Counted from the stretch's first letter, positions 15,577-24,820 are shown. The stretch: DNA of 64,000 bases from JACRBR01 sp964371355 (GCA_964371355.1 CAYJMG010000001.1:248001-312000); one strand, 5' to 3'. The notes: generated from the sequence alone by a model not told the origin. Numbers and translations: made by a program.

Positions 15577-16032
15577 GCGTCTCAATTCGGCAAGGTGGGC
15601 GCGTATCTCCGTGAGGTGCTCGAGCACGTGAGTAATACCATTACCCTCGAGCATCTGCGCACAGATGCGGCCTTCCGCGAAGCGCTCCTCGGGTAGGGCA
15701 TCGGCGGCGGCGATGAGCAGGTTGAATGCCGTGATGTGCTCCGCGACGACGTCGACGGGCGATTGAGCATCGGCCTCGGCGGCAAAGGTCGCGTTCATCT
15801 TGTCGTCGTCGGAGTAGTCCGCGCCCTCGGGGATGGGATGCTGGCCTGCGACGATGCGCTGCATCATGTCGGTGTTGAGGCGCTGCCAGCCGGCGATGTG
15901 GGCGACCACATGTTTGATGGACCAGTCGCCGAACGCGCGGGCCAGCATAACCTCATCAGGCAGTCCCACAAGCACTTGCATCAGGCTATTGTGGGCGTCG
16001 ATCGCCGCCTCAATCAGTTGTTGCTTCGACAT
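15568..16032 (-). CDS. DinB/DfsB (ClbS-like) four-helix protein
   Basis: 154 residues from ATG 16032, 10 bp downstream of the CofH stop. The pattern SKQQLIEAAIDAHNSLMQVL, FGDWSIKHVVAHIAGWQRLN and THVLEHLTEIRAHLAEL is typical of the DinB superfamily, close to the ClbS/DfsB (DUF1706) group. The three His positions (HVVAH, EHLTEIRAH) resemble the metal or substrate site of that fold. ClbS itself protects against colibactin as a cyclopropane hydrolase, but most relatives are uncharacterised. The 3' end overlaps the convergent Doc-like gene by 9 bp. Confidence 0.75.
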   Translation of the reverse strand: MSKQQLIEAAIDAHNSLMQVLVGLPDEVMLARAFGDWSIKHVVAHIAGWQRLNTDMMQRIVAGQHPIPEGADYSDDDKMNATFAAEADAQSPVDVVAEHITAFNLLIAAADALPEERFAEGRICAQMLEGNGITHVLEHLTEIRAHLAELRRSG

Positions 16033-16042
16033 CGAGGTCCGC

Positions 16043-17380
16043 CTACGGCGCTGCGACCGCGCCCTCCCCCGCCCGCCGATAATGATCCTCAAACCGGAAC
16101 CGCGAGTCGTGCACGAGCTGCACGTACGACCCGAACCGCTCGTCCCCCTCCTCGATCAGGTCCAGCGGGTCGAAGTGCTCGTCCTCGATGGTGCCGAACT
16201 GTTTCTTGATGCGGTAGAGGGTGTCGCGCTCGGCCGGAATGCGCCCCATCTCCCGGATCAGCGCCCGCATCTGCCGCGGCGCCATCCGCTGCCCGTAGAT
16301 CGCCCCCGCCGACGTGCTGATGCTCTCGTTGATCAGCGTCCCCATGAAGTCGTTGCACCCCGCGTCCAGCGCCATCTGCGCCAGCTTCGGTCCCTCCTTC
16401 ACCCACGACGCCTGGATGTTCGGGATCCAGTTGTTGAGCATGATGCGGGAGACGGCGTACATCTTGATCACCTCGGCCCCCGTCGCGCCGCCCCGCAGCC
16501 CCTCGACCAGCCCCTTCTTGTACATCGGCGCCTCTTCGGCGATGAAGCTCAGCGGCACGAACTCGGTGAACCCGCCGGTCTCCCGCTGGATGTCCCGCAG
16601 CAGCCCGATGTGCGCCGCCCGGTGCCACACCGTCTCCACGTGCCCGTACATGATCGTCGACGTCGTCCGCAGCCCGTTCCGGTGCGCCGCCGTGATCACC
16701 TCCACCCACTGGTCCTTCGTGATCCGCCCCGGTGCGATCCGGTCCCGCACCTCCTGGTCCAGGATCTCCGCCGATGTCCCCGGCAGCGAGCCTACCCCAG
16801 CGTCCTTCAGCGCCCGCACATACTCCTCGATCGAGCACCGCGCTCGCACGGCCCCGTACAGCACCTCCTCCGGAGAGAACCCGTGGATGTGCATGTCCGG
16901 CAGCGCCCGCTTGATGGCCTTCGTCAGCTCGACGTAGTAGTAGCCGTCCATCTTCGGCGGCAGCCCCGCCTGCACGCAGATCTCCCGCGCACCCAGATCC
17001 CACGCCTCCCGCGCCCGCCGGATCACCTCCTCCATCGGGAGAAAGTACCCCTCCTCCTCGCGGTGCTCGCGAGAGAACGCGCAGAAGCCGCAGTGCTTGA
17101 TGCAGACATTCGTGAAGTTGATGTTGCGGTTGATGACGTACGTCACCACGTCGCCGGCCGTCCGCCGCCGCAGCTCGTCCGCGACCTGGATCGTCGCCGT
17201 CAGTGACGGCCCCGAGGTCTCGAACAGCGTCACCGCCTCGTCGACGCTGATATCGTGCCCGTCGAGCGCCCGCCCCAGGATCCGCCCCACCTCAGCCTCG
17301 ACCCGCAGCGGCAGCGAGAACTCGGTCTCGTTGGTGATCGCTCGTCGGTCGTCAGTCGTCGTTGGTCGCTCGTCGTTCAT
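16043..17380 (-). CDS. cofH: FO synthase subunit 2 (radical SAM)
   Basis: 445-residue radical SAM enzyme that couples with CofG to make 7,8-didemethyl-8-hydroxy-5-deazariboflavin, the chromophore of coenzyme F420. The cluster motif is NVCIKHCGFCAF (Cys-x3-Cys-x2-Cys). Other CofH-typical stretches are ICVQAGLPPKMDGYYY, HIHGFSPEEVLYG, TSTIMYGHVE and FMGTLINESISTSAG. The first about 20 residues are Asp/Arg/Thr rich and may be a spurious extension. It follows cofG by 66 bp on the same strand. Three F420-type oxidoreductases elsewhere in the window are potential users of the product. Confidence 0.95.
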   Translation of the reverse strand: MNDERPTTTDDRRAITNETEFSLPLRVEAEVGRILGRALDGHDISVDEAVTLFETSGPSLTATIQVADELRRRTAGDVVTYVINRNINFTNVCIKHCGFCAFSREHREEEGYFLPMEEVIRRAREAWDLGAREICVQAGLPPKMDGYYYVELTKAIKRALPDMHIHGFSPEEVLYGAVRARCSIEEYVRALKDAGVGSLPGTSAEILDQEVRDRIAPGRITKDQWVEVITAAHRNGLRTTSTIMYGHVETVWHRAAHIGLLRDIQRETGGFTEFVPLSFIAEEAPMYKKGLVEGLRGGATGAEVIKMYAVSRIMLNNWIPNIQASWVKEGPKLAQMALDAGCNDFMGTLINESISTSAGAIYGQRMAPRQMRALIREMGRIPAERDTLYRIKKQFGTIEDEHFDPLDLIEEGDERFGSYVQLVHDSRFRFEDHYRRAGEGAVAAP

Positions 17381-17446
17381 CTCATCACCAATTCCCGCAA
17401 CATCACTAGGTTCTTGGTTCTAAGTTCTAGGCTCTTCGTCCTGGTT

Positions 17447-18664
17447 CTAGCGCTCCCACGCCTCTGCTTCTCTGCTAACCAGACCTTCGCTATCGGCGAG
17501 CGGCGCGATCGTGTCGCGGATCCGGGCGGGCACGTACCCCTCGAACCCGCGGTCCTCCCGCACGTACTCCGGATAGATCCCGAACCGCTCGCGCAGCGTG
17601 AAGCCCGCGTCTGCGCACGTCTCCCGCAGATCCAGCAGGTTCGGCCAGGGCCGCTCCGGATTGATGTGGTCCTTCGTCACCGGCGAGATCCCGCCCCAGT
17701 CGTTGATCCCCGCCAGCAGGTACGTCCCGTGCGCGTCCGGCGTCAGGTTCGGCGGCGCCTGGATGTTCATCTCGCCGCCCAGCAGCAGTCGCGCCGTCGC
17801 GATCGTCCGCAGCATCTCGAACACCGACGGCTCGTCCTTGTGCCGCATGGCGATGTCGTCCTTCACCCGGAAGTTCTGGACGATCACCTCCTGGATGTGC
17901 CCGTACTCCTCGTGCAGGTCCCGGATCGCCAGCAGCGAGTCCACCCGCTCCTCGCGCGTCTCGCCGATGCCGATGAGGATGCCCGTCGTCCACGCGACCT
18001 TCTCCTCGCCCGCGATGCGCATCGTCCGCAACCGCTCCTCGGGGATCTTGCCTGGACAGTTCCAGTGCGCCTGCCCCTTCTCGTGCAGCCGCATCGACAC
18101 CACCTCGAGCATCATGCCCATGGAGGCGCTCACCTCGCGCAGCGACACGATCTCCTCGCGCTCCATCAGCCCCTGGTTGATGTGCGGCTGCAGCCCCGTC
18201 TCCCGCAGCACCAGCTCCGCCATCTCCCGCACGTACGACGAGGTCGTCGTGTGCCCATAGCGGGCGAGATCGTCGCGCACGAAGTCGTACGTCTCCTCCG
18301 GCCGCTCACCCAGCGAGAACAGCGCCTCCTTGCACCCCATCCGCTGCCCCGCCCACGCCACCGCCAGCACCTCGTCGGGCGACATCGTGTGCGCCAGCGG
18401 GTCACGTGGCCCGCGCGCGAAGGTGCAGTACCCGCACTTCTGCCGGCAGAGGTTGGTGAGGGGGATGAAGACTTTGCGCGAGTACGTGACCGTGCGCCCG
18501 TGGCCCCGGTCGCGCAGCTCCGACGCCGCCGCCATCAGCCGTGCCAGCGCCGTGGCGTCCGCCTGAATGAGAGCGTACCCGTCGGCCTCATCCAGCCGCT
18601 CGCCCGCAAGCGCGCGCTCCAAGATCTCCGCAATCGCCTCCGACATCCGAGTCTCAGTGACCAT
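17447..18664 (-). CDS. cofG: FO synthase subunit 1 (radical SAM)
   Basis: Radical SAM partner of CofH in F420 chromophore synthesis. The motif NLCRQKCGYCTFAR supplies the Cys-x3-Cys-x2-Cys cluster. CofG-typical stretches include KEALFSLGERPEETYD, GLQPHINQGLM, AHWNCPGKIPEERLRT, TTGILIGIGETREER and the end segment INDWGGISPVTKDHINPE. The frame is open to 18823, but the extra 53 residues are atypical. MVTETRMSEAIAEIL (ATG 18664) or MSEAIAEIL (ATG 18646) is the likely start, giving about 400 residues. In some bacteria CofG and CofH are fused as FbiC; here they are separate, as in archaea, cyanobacteria and Chloroflexota. Confidence 0.94.
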   Translation of the reverse strand: MVTETRMSEAIAEILERALAGERLDEADGYALIQADATALARLMAAASELRDRGHGRTVTYSRKVFIPLTNLCRQKCGYCTFARGPRDPLAHTMSPDEVLAVAWAGQRMGCKEALFSLGERPEETYDFVRDDLARYGHTTTSSYVREMAELVLRETGLQPHINQGLMEREEIVSLREVSASMGMMLEVVSMRLHEKGQAHWNCPGKIPEERLRTMRIAGEEKVAWTTGILIGIGETREERVDSLLAIRDLHEEYGHIQEVIVQNFRVKDDIAMRHKDEPSVFEMLRTIATARLLLGGEMNIQAPPNLTPDAHGTYLLAGINDWGGISPVTKDHINPERPWPNLLDLRETCADAGFTLRERFGIYPEYVREDRGFEGYVPARIRDTIAPLADSEGLVSREAEAWER

Positions 18665-18916
18665 CTGGCGCTGCGCCTTCTGTGCTCTCCGTGTCCTCTG
18701 TGGATTAAAAATGCCGGCGCCGCGGAAGGCCGGTATACGGCGCTCCTTCGGCCCGGCGACTGGCTCGTACCGCCAGCAGGTGTGACCCGCCAGGTCAGCG
18801 TCTACGGTTGTCCGTACGATCATAAGTACAGCGCCCCGCGCGGGTCAAGGGAGCCGATCAGCCTGTCGTCAGGTCAGCTTGTCGGCGTTCAGCCTGGCAG
18901 CGGGTACGATCCGGCG

Positions 18917-19873
18917 ATGGACGTGCGAATCCGGGCGGTACGGCGGGCTGAGATGGGGCAGGTGTATGACCTGCTGGCGGCGGCGTTTGGCGAGAAGGAC
19001 GCCCCGCTGGTGAGGTTCGAGGCGCAGACGGAGCAGGACTCGACCTTCCGCCTCCGCCACGGGCGCGTAGCCGTGCGCAACGGCCGCCGGTCGAACCGCG
19101 TCGTGGGCTACGTGCGCATCTTCGCCCGCACGATGATGGTCCGCGGCCGCCCGGTGCCCGTCGGCGGCATCGGCTCCGTCGCAACCGAACGCGGCTTCCA
19201 GTCGCAGGGCATCGCCACCGCCCTGCTGCAGGACGCCATCGCCCAGATGCGGCGCGAGGGCATGCAGGCGTCGTTCCTCTTCACCGGCATCCCGGGCTTC
19301 TACGAGCGCCTCGGCTACCGCACCGTACGCGAGCCGCAGTTCGAACTCGACGCGGCCGCCTGCGCCACGATCGCCCACGCCGGCCTCTGGGACGTGCGCC
19401 CCATGCGCGAATCCGACGACCGCCCCGCGCTCGCCACCTACCGGCGCGCCATCGCCGGCTCGACCGGCGCCGTCGCCCGCACGCTGCGCACCTGGCGCGA
19501 CGCCCGGAGCTGGCTCGCCGAAGATCCCGGCGGCTGCTTCGTCGCCGAGCGCACCGGCACGCTTGTCGCGTACATCCGCTCGCGCCGCCGCGCATACGGC
19601 CGCCAGATCCTCGAGGCCGAATGCGCCCCCGGCCACGAAGGCGCCATCCCTGCTCTCGCGGCAGAGGTAGGCCGCCGCGCCATCGACCACCGCGAGCGCA
19701 TCGTGACCCTCACACCCTCATCACACCCACTCGCGACAGCTCTCCGCTCCGCAGGCGCCGCCGAGACCGCAGCCGCAGCCCACCCCATGATGGTCCTGAG
19801 CCTCGACGGCCCGGGCGTCGAGGCCGCCCTCCACTCAGACGAGATCCGCTTCTGGAACTCCGACCGCATCTGA
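18917..19873 (+). CDS. GNAT family N-acetyltransferase (Eis-like)
   Basis: 318 residues. The N-terminal GNAT domain (about 1-150) contains VGGIGSVATERGFQSQGIATALLQDAI, the acetyl-CoA binding loop (Q/R-x-x-G-x-A type), and SFLFTGIPGFYERLGYR. A second, weaker GNAT-like half follows (about 160-260), and the order resembles Eis-type acetyltransferases. The substrate is unknown. The open frame extends far upstream antisense to cofG and cofH, but ATG 18917 (MDVRIRAVRRAEMG) is the first start where the family pattern begins. Divergent from cofG. Confidence 0.85.
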   Translation: MDVRIRAVRRAEMGQVYDLLAAAFGEKDAPLVRFEAQTEQDSTFRLRHGRVAVRNGRRSNRVVGYVRIFARTMMVRGRPVPVGGIGSVATERGFQSQGIATALLQDAIAQMRREGMQASFLFTGIPGFYERLGYRTVREPQFELDAAACATIAHAGLWDVRPMRESDDRPALATYRRAIAGSTGAVARTLRTWRDARSWLAEDPGGCFVAERTGTLVAYIRSRRRAYGRQILEAECAPGHEGAIPALAAEVGRRAIDHRERIVTLTPSSHPLATALRSAGAAETAAAAHPMMVLSLDGPGVEAALHSDEIRFWNSDRI

Positions 19874-20217
19874 CCGAGTGAACAGCGGTCAGGGCGCGCC
19901 TCCCTGCGAAAGCCCGCCACCAAAATCAGCCAAAGTGATCCGCCGCGCTTGGAGATCGCTCCCCGACCACACTACGGTTGGCCACGCCGAAAGGCCGTAG
20001 GGGCGCAGCCTGCTGCGCCCACCCCCGTGGATCACGAGATCCGTCGAGCAATACCAGGAGGTCCAGCACTGATCCGCGAACACCGAAAACTACCGTTCAA
20101 CGAATCTAAAATGCGCGCATCCGAATCTGAGAAATGGCAACTTACCGAAGCCGCAGAAGGCACCTGGTCCGACTCCGCGGCGCGGGCCTTCAGCCCGCGC
20201 GGTGCCGCACGCGCCCC
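19874..20217. repeat. Intergenic region with one REP-D and one REP-C element
   Basis: 344 bp without a convincing gene between convergent GNAT and GH43-like genes. A REP-D copy (AAAGTGATCC..GCGCTTGGAGATC) lies at 19933-19958. A REP-C-like palindrome (arms GCGCGGGC and GCCCGCGC around CTTCA) lies at about 20180-20200. Nothing else is recognisable. Confidence 0.65.
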
Positions 20218-21105
20218 TCACTCCTCCACCCACACCAGCTCTCGGATCGCCACGCTCCCCGGGATCACCGTCCCGAAGTACTCGCCACGCCACCCGCAGC
20301 TCGTGATGTACCACTGCCCGCTGTCCGGATCCTCGATGTACTCCGGCGCGTGCGCCTCCAGCCGAGCCGTCACCTCGCTTTCGTCCCCGCCGTATGTGCC
20401 GAAATCGAACGGGTTCGTCGACCGGAACAGCAGCGTCTCGTGGTACCCGGCCGGCCCCTCCGTGCTCGCGGTGTATGTGATCGACAGCCAGTACTCGCCG
20501 TCCTTCCGAAACACGAACGGCGACTCGGTCGCCGCCCACGGCGGCTGCTTCGGGGCATCCGGCGTCGTGCGCAGCGCGAAGCGCACGAAGCGCCAGTCCA
20601 GCAGGTTCTCGGACACGCACACGCTGATCGCGCCCTCCCGGCCCCGCTTGCCGGTCGAGTACATCACCCACGTGTCGTCGTCGAGCCGCAGCACCATCTG
20701 GTCGCGGCTCACGGCGTTGATCGGCGCGCCAGTCACCGTGCACGGCACCTCGAACCAGTGGTCGAGCTTCGGGTCGTCGGATACCGCCGCGCGCAGGATG
20801 TCGGGACCGTACAACATCACCCAGCGCTCGCCGTCCCAGACGACGGTCGGGGCCCATGCCCGGCGTCCGAAGTCGCACACGCGCCCGCGCTCGCGGAAGT
20901 TGCCCTCGGCCAGCGAAGGGCCGGCGCCGTGGCAGAACCAGCGCTCGCTCTGCGGGTCCAGCTCCTGCTTCAGCGTCGTGATGCCGAAGACGTGCCAGCG
21001 CCCGTCGTGTGCTCTCACGACGCTGTGGTCGTTGACGTGGATGCCGGTGCGCTCCGGCGTGAAGAGCGGGCGCCAGCCGTCGCCGCCGAGCCGTGGGATC
21101 GCCAT
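20218..21105 (-). CDS. GH43/GH32-like five-bladed propeller protein
   Basis: 295 residues without a signal peptide. The order ERTGIHVNDHSVVRAHDGRWHVFGI, RRAWAPTVVWDGERWVMLYG, SRDQMVLRLDDDTWVMYSTGKRG, ATESPFVFRKDGEYWLSITY and HAPEYIEDPDSGQWYITSCGWRGEYFG matches the blade repeats of GH43/GH32/GH68-type beta-propellers. Acids in NDHSVV, the RDQ segment and HAPEY are possible catalytic positions, but I cannot confirm a complete triad. Cytosolic location and the lack of sugar-related neighbours leave the substrate open. Confidence 0.75.
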   Translation of the reverse strand: MAIPRLGGDGWRPLFTPERTGIHVNDHSVVRAHDGRWHVFGITTLKQELDPQSERWFCHGAGPSLAEGNFRERGRVCDFGRRAWAPTVVWDGERWVMLYGPDILRAAVSDDPKLDHWFEVPCTVTGAPINAVSRDQMVLRLDDDTWVMYSTGKRGREGAISVCVSENLLDWRFVRFALRTTPDAPKQPPWAATESPFVFRKDGEYWLSITYTASTEGPAGYHETLLFRSTNPFDFGTYGGDESEVTARLEAHAPEYIEDPDSGQWYITSCGWRGEYFGTVIPGSVAIRELVWVEE

Positions 21106-21324
21106 CGTCGCATCACCTCCGCCGTGTGCCGGCGCGGCATTCTAGCGGCGGTGCCACGGTGGCGGGGGCACGCAAGGATATGCCCCGCGTGGGAGGGTCC
21201 GGACGGCGGATCGTTGCGAAATCCGCAGCAATTGACGTGATTCGGTGCGGGAATGGCCCGTACGAGAGGGGTAACCGTATAGTTTGGTGAAACTATTAGG
21301 GCGGGGTCAAATGAGGACGAGGGC

Positions 21325-22587
21325 ATGACGACGATGACATCGGCGGAAGAGCGGACGGCGCGCCTGCTGGCGCTGGCCGGGGAGTTGGCCGACGACTTCG
21401 CCACGCGCGCCGACCAGCACGACCAGGAGAACACCTTCCCGTTCGAGAACTTCGAGCGCCTGAAGGAGACCGGCTACACCTCGCTGCCGGTGCCGGAGGA
21501 TCTGGGCGGCCTCGGCGGGACGCTGCTCGACTTCGCACTCTGCCAGGAGCGGCTCGCGCAGGGGTGCGCGTCGACGGCGCTCGCGGTGAACATGCACATC
21601 TTCGCCCTGGGCTCGATGATGGAGAACCTGCTGGACCCGCCGCAGACGTTCAACGCACCGGGCGAGTCATCAGTGCCGGTCGACGCGATGATCGAGACGG
21701 CGAAGATGATGGTGTCGATGCTGGTGGGCAGCAAGTCCATCATCGGTGGCGGCTTCACGGAGGCGGAGATCGGCGGGAACTGGGGGTTCCCGACGACGAA
21801 GGCCGAGCGCAAGGAGCACAATGGCGTCCCGGGGTTCGTGATCAATGGGCGAAAGCAGTTCACGTCCCTGTCCCCGATCATCGACCTGTTCTCCGTGAAC
21901 ACTTCGACGACGGACCCGGAAGGGAATCCGGTGATCGGGCTGTTCATCATCCCGCGGGGCACGCCCGGGATCGAGATCGTGGAGACGTGGGACACGATGT
22001 CGATGCGGGCGACGGCGAGCCACGACATGGTGATCGAGGACTGCTGGGTGCCGGAACAGTCGTGCGTAGGGCTGCGGGCGCCGGGTGACACGGACGTTGG
22101 CGCGAACGTGCTGCTGTCCTGGTTCTGCGTGAGCGTCGCGGCGGTGTACACGGGGATCGCGACGGGCGCGCGGAACTTCGCCGTGGAGTGGGCGAAGACG
22201 CGCAAGCCGGTCCTGTTCGAGCGGCCGATCGCGCACTTCCCCGGCGTCCAGTTCCACATCGCCGACATGGACATCGAGTTGGCAGCGTCGCGCGCGCTGA
22301 TCCGGGAGACGGCGCGCCGCTGGATGGCAGGCGACCTGCGTGAGCGCGAGGACCTCTCGCAGATCGTGATGGTGAAGACGCAGGCGACGAACGCCGCGAT
22401 CCGCGTCGTCGACATCGCGATGTCGGTTGTCGGCGCCCCCGGCATCTTCCGCAAGAATCCCATGCAGCGCTTCTACCGCGATGTCCGCCCGGGCGCCTTC
22501 CACCCCATGACGAACGACGTCGCGAAGGAGTTGATCGGCAAGACCGCGCTGGGGATCGCGCCAGAGTTCTTGCCTCGCTGGGGATAG
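21325..22587 (+). CDS. Acyl-CoA dehydrogenase
   Basis: 420-residue FAD-dependent dehydrogenase of the acyl-CoA dehydrogenase superfamily. Seen are the N-terminal helical domain (LPVPEDLGGLGGTLLDFALCQERLAQGCASTALA), the middle beta domain (GFVINGRKQFTSLSPIIDLF, TWDTMSMRATASHDMVIED), and the C-terminal helical domain ending in MSVVGAPGIFRKNPMQRFYRDVRPGAF. The second-domain GGGFTEAEIGGN region replaces the usual AxTEPxxGS motif, so the substrate may not be a simple fatty acyl-CoA. It precedes phnX by 95 bp on the same strand. A functional link to phosphonate breakdown is possible but unproven. Confidence 0.9.
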   Translation: MTTMTSAEERTARLLALAGELADDFATRADQHDQENTFPFENFERLKETGYTSLPVPEDLGGLGGTLLDFALCQERLAQGCASTALAVNMHIFALGSMMENLLDPPQTFNAPGESSVPVDAMIETAKMMVSMLVGSKSIIGGGFTEAEIGGNWGFPTTKAERKEHNGVPGFVINGRKQFTSLSPIIDLFSVNTSTTDPEGNPVIGLFIIPRGTPGIEIVETWDTMSMRATASHDMVIEDCWVPEQSCVGLRAPGDTDVGANVLLSWFCVSVAAVYTGIATGARNFAVEWAKTRKPVLFERPIAHFPGVQFHIADMDIELAASRALIRETARRWMAGDLREREDLSQIVMVKTQATNAAIRVVDIAMSVVGAPGIFRKNPMQRFYRDVRPGAFHPMTNDVAKELIGKTALGIAPEFLPRWG

Positions 22588-22682
22588 GGGGTTCAACTCC
22601 GGGGTTCTCGGTTCCGGGTCATTGGTTCCGGGTTCGCGTACCCCGGTGGCCCCTGAGGACTTGATACGCAACACTTGCGCCT

Positions 22683-23489
22683 ATGAGTGAGCGAATTCGA
22701 CTTGTTGTGTTCGACTGGGCGGGGACGACGGTGGACCACGGGTGCTTTGCACCGGTGGCGCCGTTTGTGGAGGTGCTGCGGCGGCAGGGGGTGGCGATCA
22801 GCGACGCCGACGCCCGCGGGCCGATGGGGCTGGACAAGAAGGAGCATCTGCGCGAGCTGTTGGCGCTGCCGGACGCCGACAGGCAGTGGCGAGACATGCA
22901 CGGGCACGGGCCCACGAGCCAGGACATCGAGCGGATCCACCTGGAGATGATGCCGCTGGCGCTGGAGAGCGTCGCGCAGCACAGCGGGCTCATCGCGGGG
23001 CTCGTGAACGTGGCGGAGGAGCTGCGGTCGCGCGGGATCAAGATCGGCGCGAGCACCGGGTACTTCAAGGAGGCCGCGGAGGTCTGCTACGCATCGGCGG
23101 CCAAGCAGGGGTACGCGCCCGACTTCGCCGTGTGCGCGTCGGACGTGGCGCAGGGGCGGCCGGCGCCGTGGATGGTGTTCCGGAACATGGAGGGGCTCGG
23201 CGTGTACCCATCGGCGGCGGTGCTGAAGGTGGGCGACACGGCGCCGGACATCGGCGAGGGCGTCAACGCGGGGTGCTGGAGCGCGGGTGTGGTGACAACG
23301 AGTAGCGACATGGGCTTGTCGGAGGCGGAGTTCGCGGCACTGCCGGCAGGGGATCGCACGCGGCGCATGGATGCAGTGCGGGACAAGCTGCTGGACGCAG
23401 GCGCCCACGACGTCGTCGATTCCATACGGGATGTGACGCGGCTGGTCGAGGAGATCGACGAGAGGCTGGCGGCGGGAGAACGCCCGTAG
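22683..23489 (+). CDS. phnX: Phosphonoacetaldehyde hydrolase
   Basis: 268-residue HAD-superfamily enzyme that cleaves phosphonoacetaldehyde to acetaldehyde and phosphate, the second step of 2-aminoethylphosphonate breakdown. HAD motif 1 reads VVFDWAGTTVDHG, with the PhnX-type DWAGTT nucleophile loop. The cap-domain segment GPMGLDKKEHLREL supplies the Schiff-base Lys. GASTGYFKEAAE is motif 2, and VLKVGDTAPDIGEG is the motif 4 region. Length is typical. phnW starts 138 bp downstream on the same strand, separated by a small GCTGAC repeat. No phosphonate transporter is in the window. Confidence 0.95.
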   Translation: MSERIRLVVFDWAGTTVDHGCFAPVAPFVEVLRRQGVAISDADARGPMGLDKKEHLRELLALPDADRQWRDMHGHGPTSQDIERIHLEMMPLALESVAQHSGLIAGLVNVAEELRSRGIKIGASTGYFKEAAEVCYASAAKQGYAPDFAVCASDVAQGRPAPWMVFRNMEGLGVYPSAAVLKVGDTAPDIGEGVNAGCWSAGVVTTSSDMGLSEAEFAALPAGDRTRRMDAVRDKLLDAGAHDVVDSIRDVTRLVEEIDERLAAGERP

Positions 23490-23547
23490 TGCGTCAGTGC
23501 GTCAGTGAATACTGCGATACTCTGCGAAGATGGATGTGGACGGACCG

Positions 23548-23620
23548 ACTGACTAGCTGATCCCTGACTGGCTGACAAGCTGACTAGCTGACGGGCTGAC
23601 TGGCTGACCTGCTGACTGGC
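23548..23620. repeat. Short imperfect tandem repeat (GCTGAC units)
   Basis: Between phnX and phnW the words GACTGGCTGAC and GACTAGCTGA recur seven to eight times in about 70 bp (for example at 23574, 23581, 23590 and 23599). The pattern looks like an intergenic microrepeat rather than an operator. The word GTGCGTCAGTG is also doubled just upstream at 23491-23506. Confidence 0.6.
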
Positions 23621-23626
23621 TTCTTA

Positions 23627-24775
23627 ATGGACGATGACGTTCCGTACTTGTTGCTCACGCCGGGGCCACTGACGACGTCGCCGACGGTGAAGTCCGTGAT
23701 GATGCGGGACTTCTGCACGTGGGACGACGAATACAACTCCATCGTGCAGGAGATCCGGGCGGAGCTGGTGCGCTTGGCCGGCGGCGGCGAGGCGCACGGC
23801 GGCGAGTTGACGGCCGTACTGATGCAGGGCAGCGGCACGTTCTCGGTCGAGGCGACCATCGCTACGGCGGTGCCGCGCAACGGAAAGCTGCTGGTCGTCG
23901 ACAACGGCGCGTACGGTGCGCGCATGGCGCAGATCGCCGCGCGGCTGGGCCTCGCGCACGCTGTGATCTCGCAGCCCGAGACGGAGCCGGCGGACCTGCG
24001 CCGGATGGAGTCGGCCCTGGAGGGCGACCCAACGATCACGCACGTGGCGATGGTGCACTGCGAGACGACGACGGGCATGCTGAACCCGGCGGCCGACGCG
24101 GGCGCGCTGGCGCGGCGGTACGGCAAGACGTTCATCCTCGACGCCATGTCGTCCTTCGGTGGCATCCCGATGACGATGGGCGGCGTCGGCGCGGACTGGC
24201 TGATCTCGTCGGCGAACAAGTGCATCCAGGGCGTCCCGGGGTTCGGCTTCGTCATCGCGCGGCGGGCGGCGATCGAGGCGACGAAGGGGCGCGCTCGTTC
24301 GCTGAGCCTGGACCTGCACGACCAGTGGCGCGAGATGGAGGACAAAGGCGGCAAGTGGCGGTTCACGTCGCCGACGCACACCGTGCGAGCTTTCGCGCAG
24401 GCGCTGCAGGAGCTGCGGGAGGAGGGCGGCCCTGAGGCGCGCCACGCGCGGTACACGGAGAGCGCACGGCGGCTGGTAGCGGGATACGAGCGCATCGGGT
24501 TCCGGACGCTGCTGCCGCCCGGGCTGCGGTCGCCCATCATCACGTCGTTCCTGTACCCACGCGCGGGATTCTCGTTCGAAGCGTTCTATGTGGCGATGAA
24601 GCGCCGCGGGTTCGTGCTGTACCCGGGGAAGATCTCACAGGCGGAGACGTTCCGGATCGGGACGATCGGCCACGTGTTCCCGGGGGACATCGATGCCCTC
24701 CTGGCGGCGACGCAGGACGCGGTCGGGGAGCTGGGGATGGCGTTCGACGGCGGGTCAGCCTTTACCGAGCCATAA
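23627..24775 (+). CDS. phnW: 2-aminoethylphosphonate--pyruvate transaminase
   Basis: 382-residue PLP-dependent class V aminotransferase converting 2-aminoethylphosphonate plus pyruvate to phosphonoacetaldehyde plus alanine. The start MDDDVPYLLLTPGPLTTSPTVK and MMRDFCTWDDEYN are diagnostic of PhnW. The PLP-binding region comprises LDAMSSFGGIPM and the Lys in SSANKCIQGVPGFGF. Substrate-binding GSGTFSVEA and LYPGKISQAETFRIGTIGHV are present. It forms a functional pair with the upstream phnX: phosphonate nitrogen to alanine, then C-P bond cleavage releasing phosphate. Confidence 0.95.
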   Translation: MDDDVPYLLLTPGPLTTSPTVKSVMMRDFCTWDDEYNSIVQEIRAELVRLAGGGEAHGGELTAVLMQGSGTFSVEATIATAVPRNGKLLVVDNGAYGARMAQIAARLGLAHAVISQPETEPADLRRMESALEGDPTITHVAMVHCETTTGMLNPAADAGALARRYGKTFILDAMSSFGGIPMTMGGVGADWLISSANKCIQGVPGFGFVIARRAAIEATKGRARSLSLDLHDQWREMEDKGGKWRFTSPTHTVRAFAQALQELREEGGPEARHARYTESARRLVAGYERIGFRTLLPPGLRSPIITSFLYPRAGFSFEAFYVAMKRRGFVLYPGKISQAETFRIGTIGHVFPGDIDALLAATQDAVGELGMAFDGGSAFTEP

Positions 24776-24820
24776 TCGCCGTTAACTTCCCGATAATGGG
24801 CCGCCCATACTCTGAGCAAC

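Noticed and set aside
17255..18900. Long plus-strand frame running into the GNAT gene
   Set aside because: It is antisense to cofG and cofH, is His/Arg/Pro-rich low-complexity, and the GNAT pattern begins only at 18917.
23490..23626. Regulatory operator between phnX and phnW
   Set aside because: The GCTGAC words are loosely spaced and imperfect, more like an intergenic microrepeat; similar words occur elsewhere (57985-58015).
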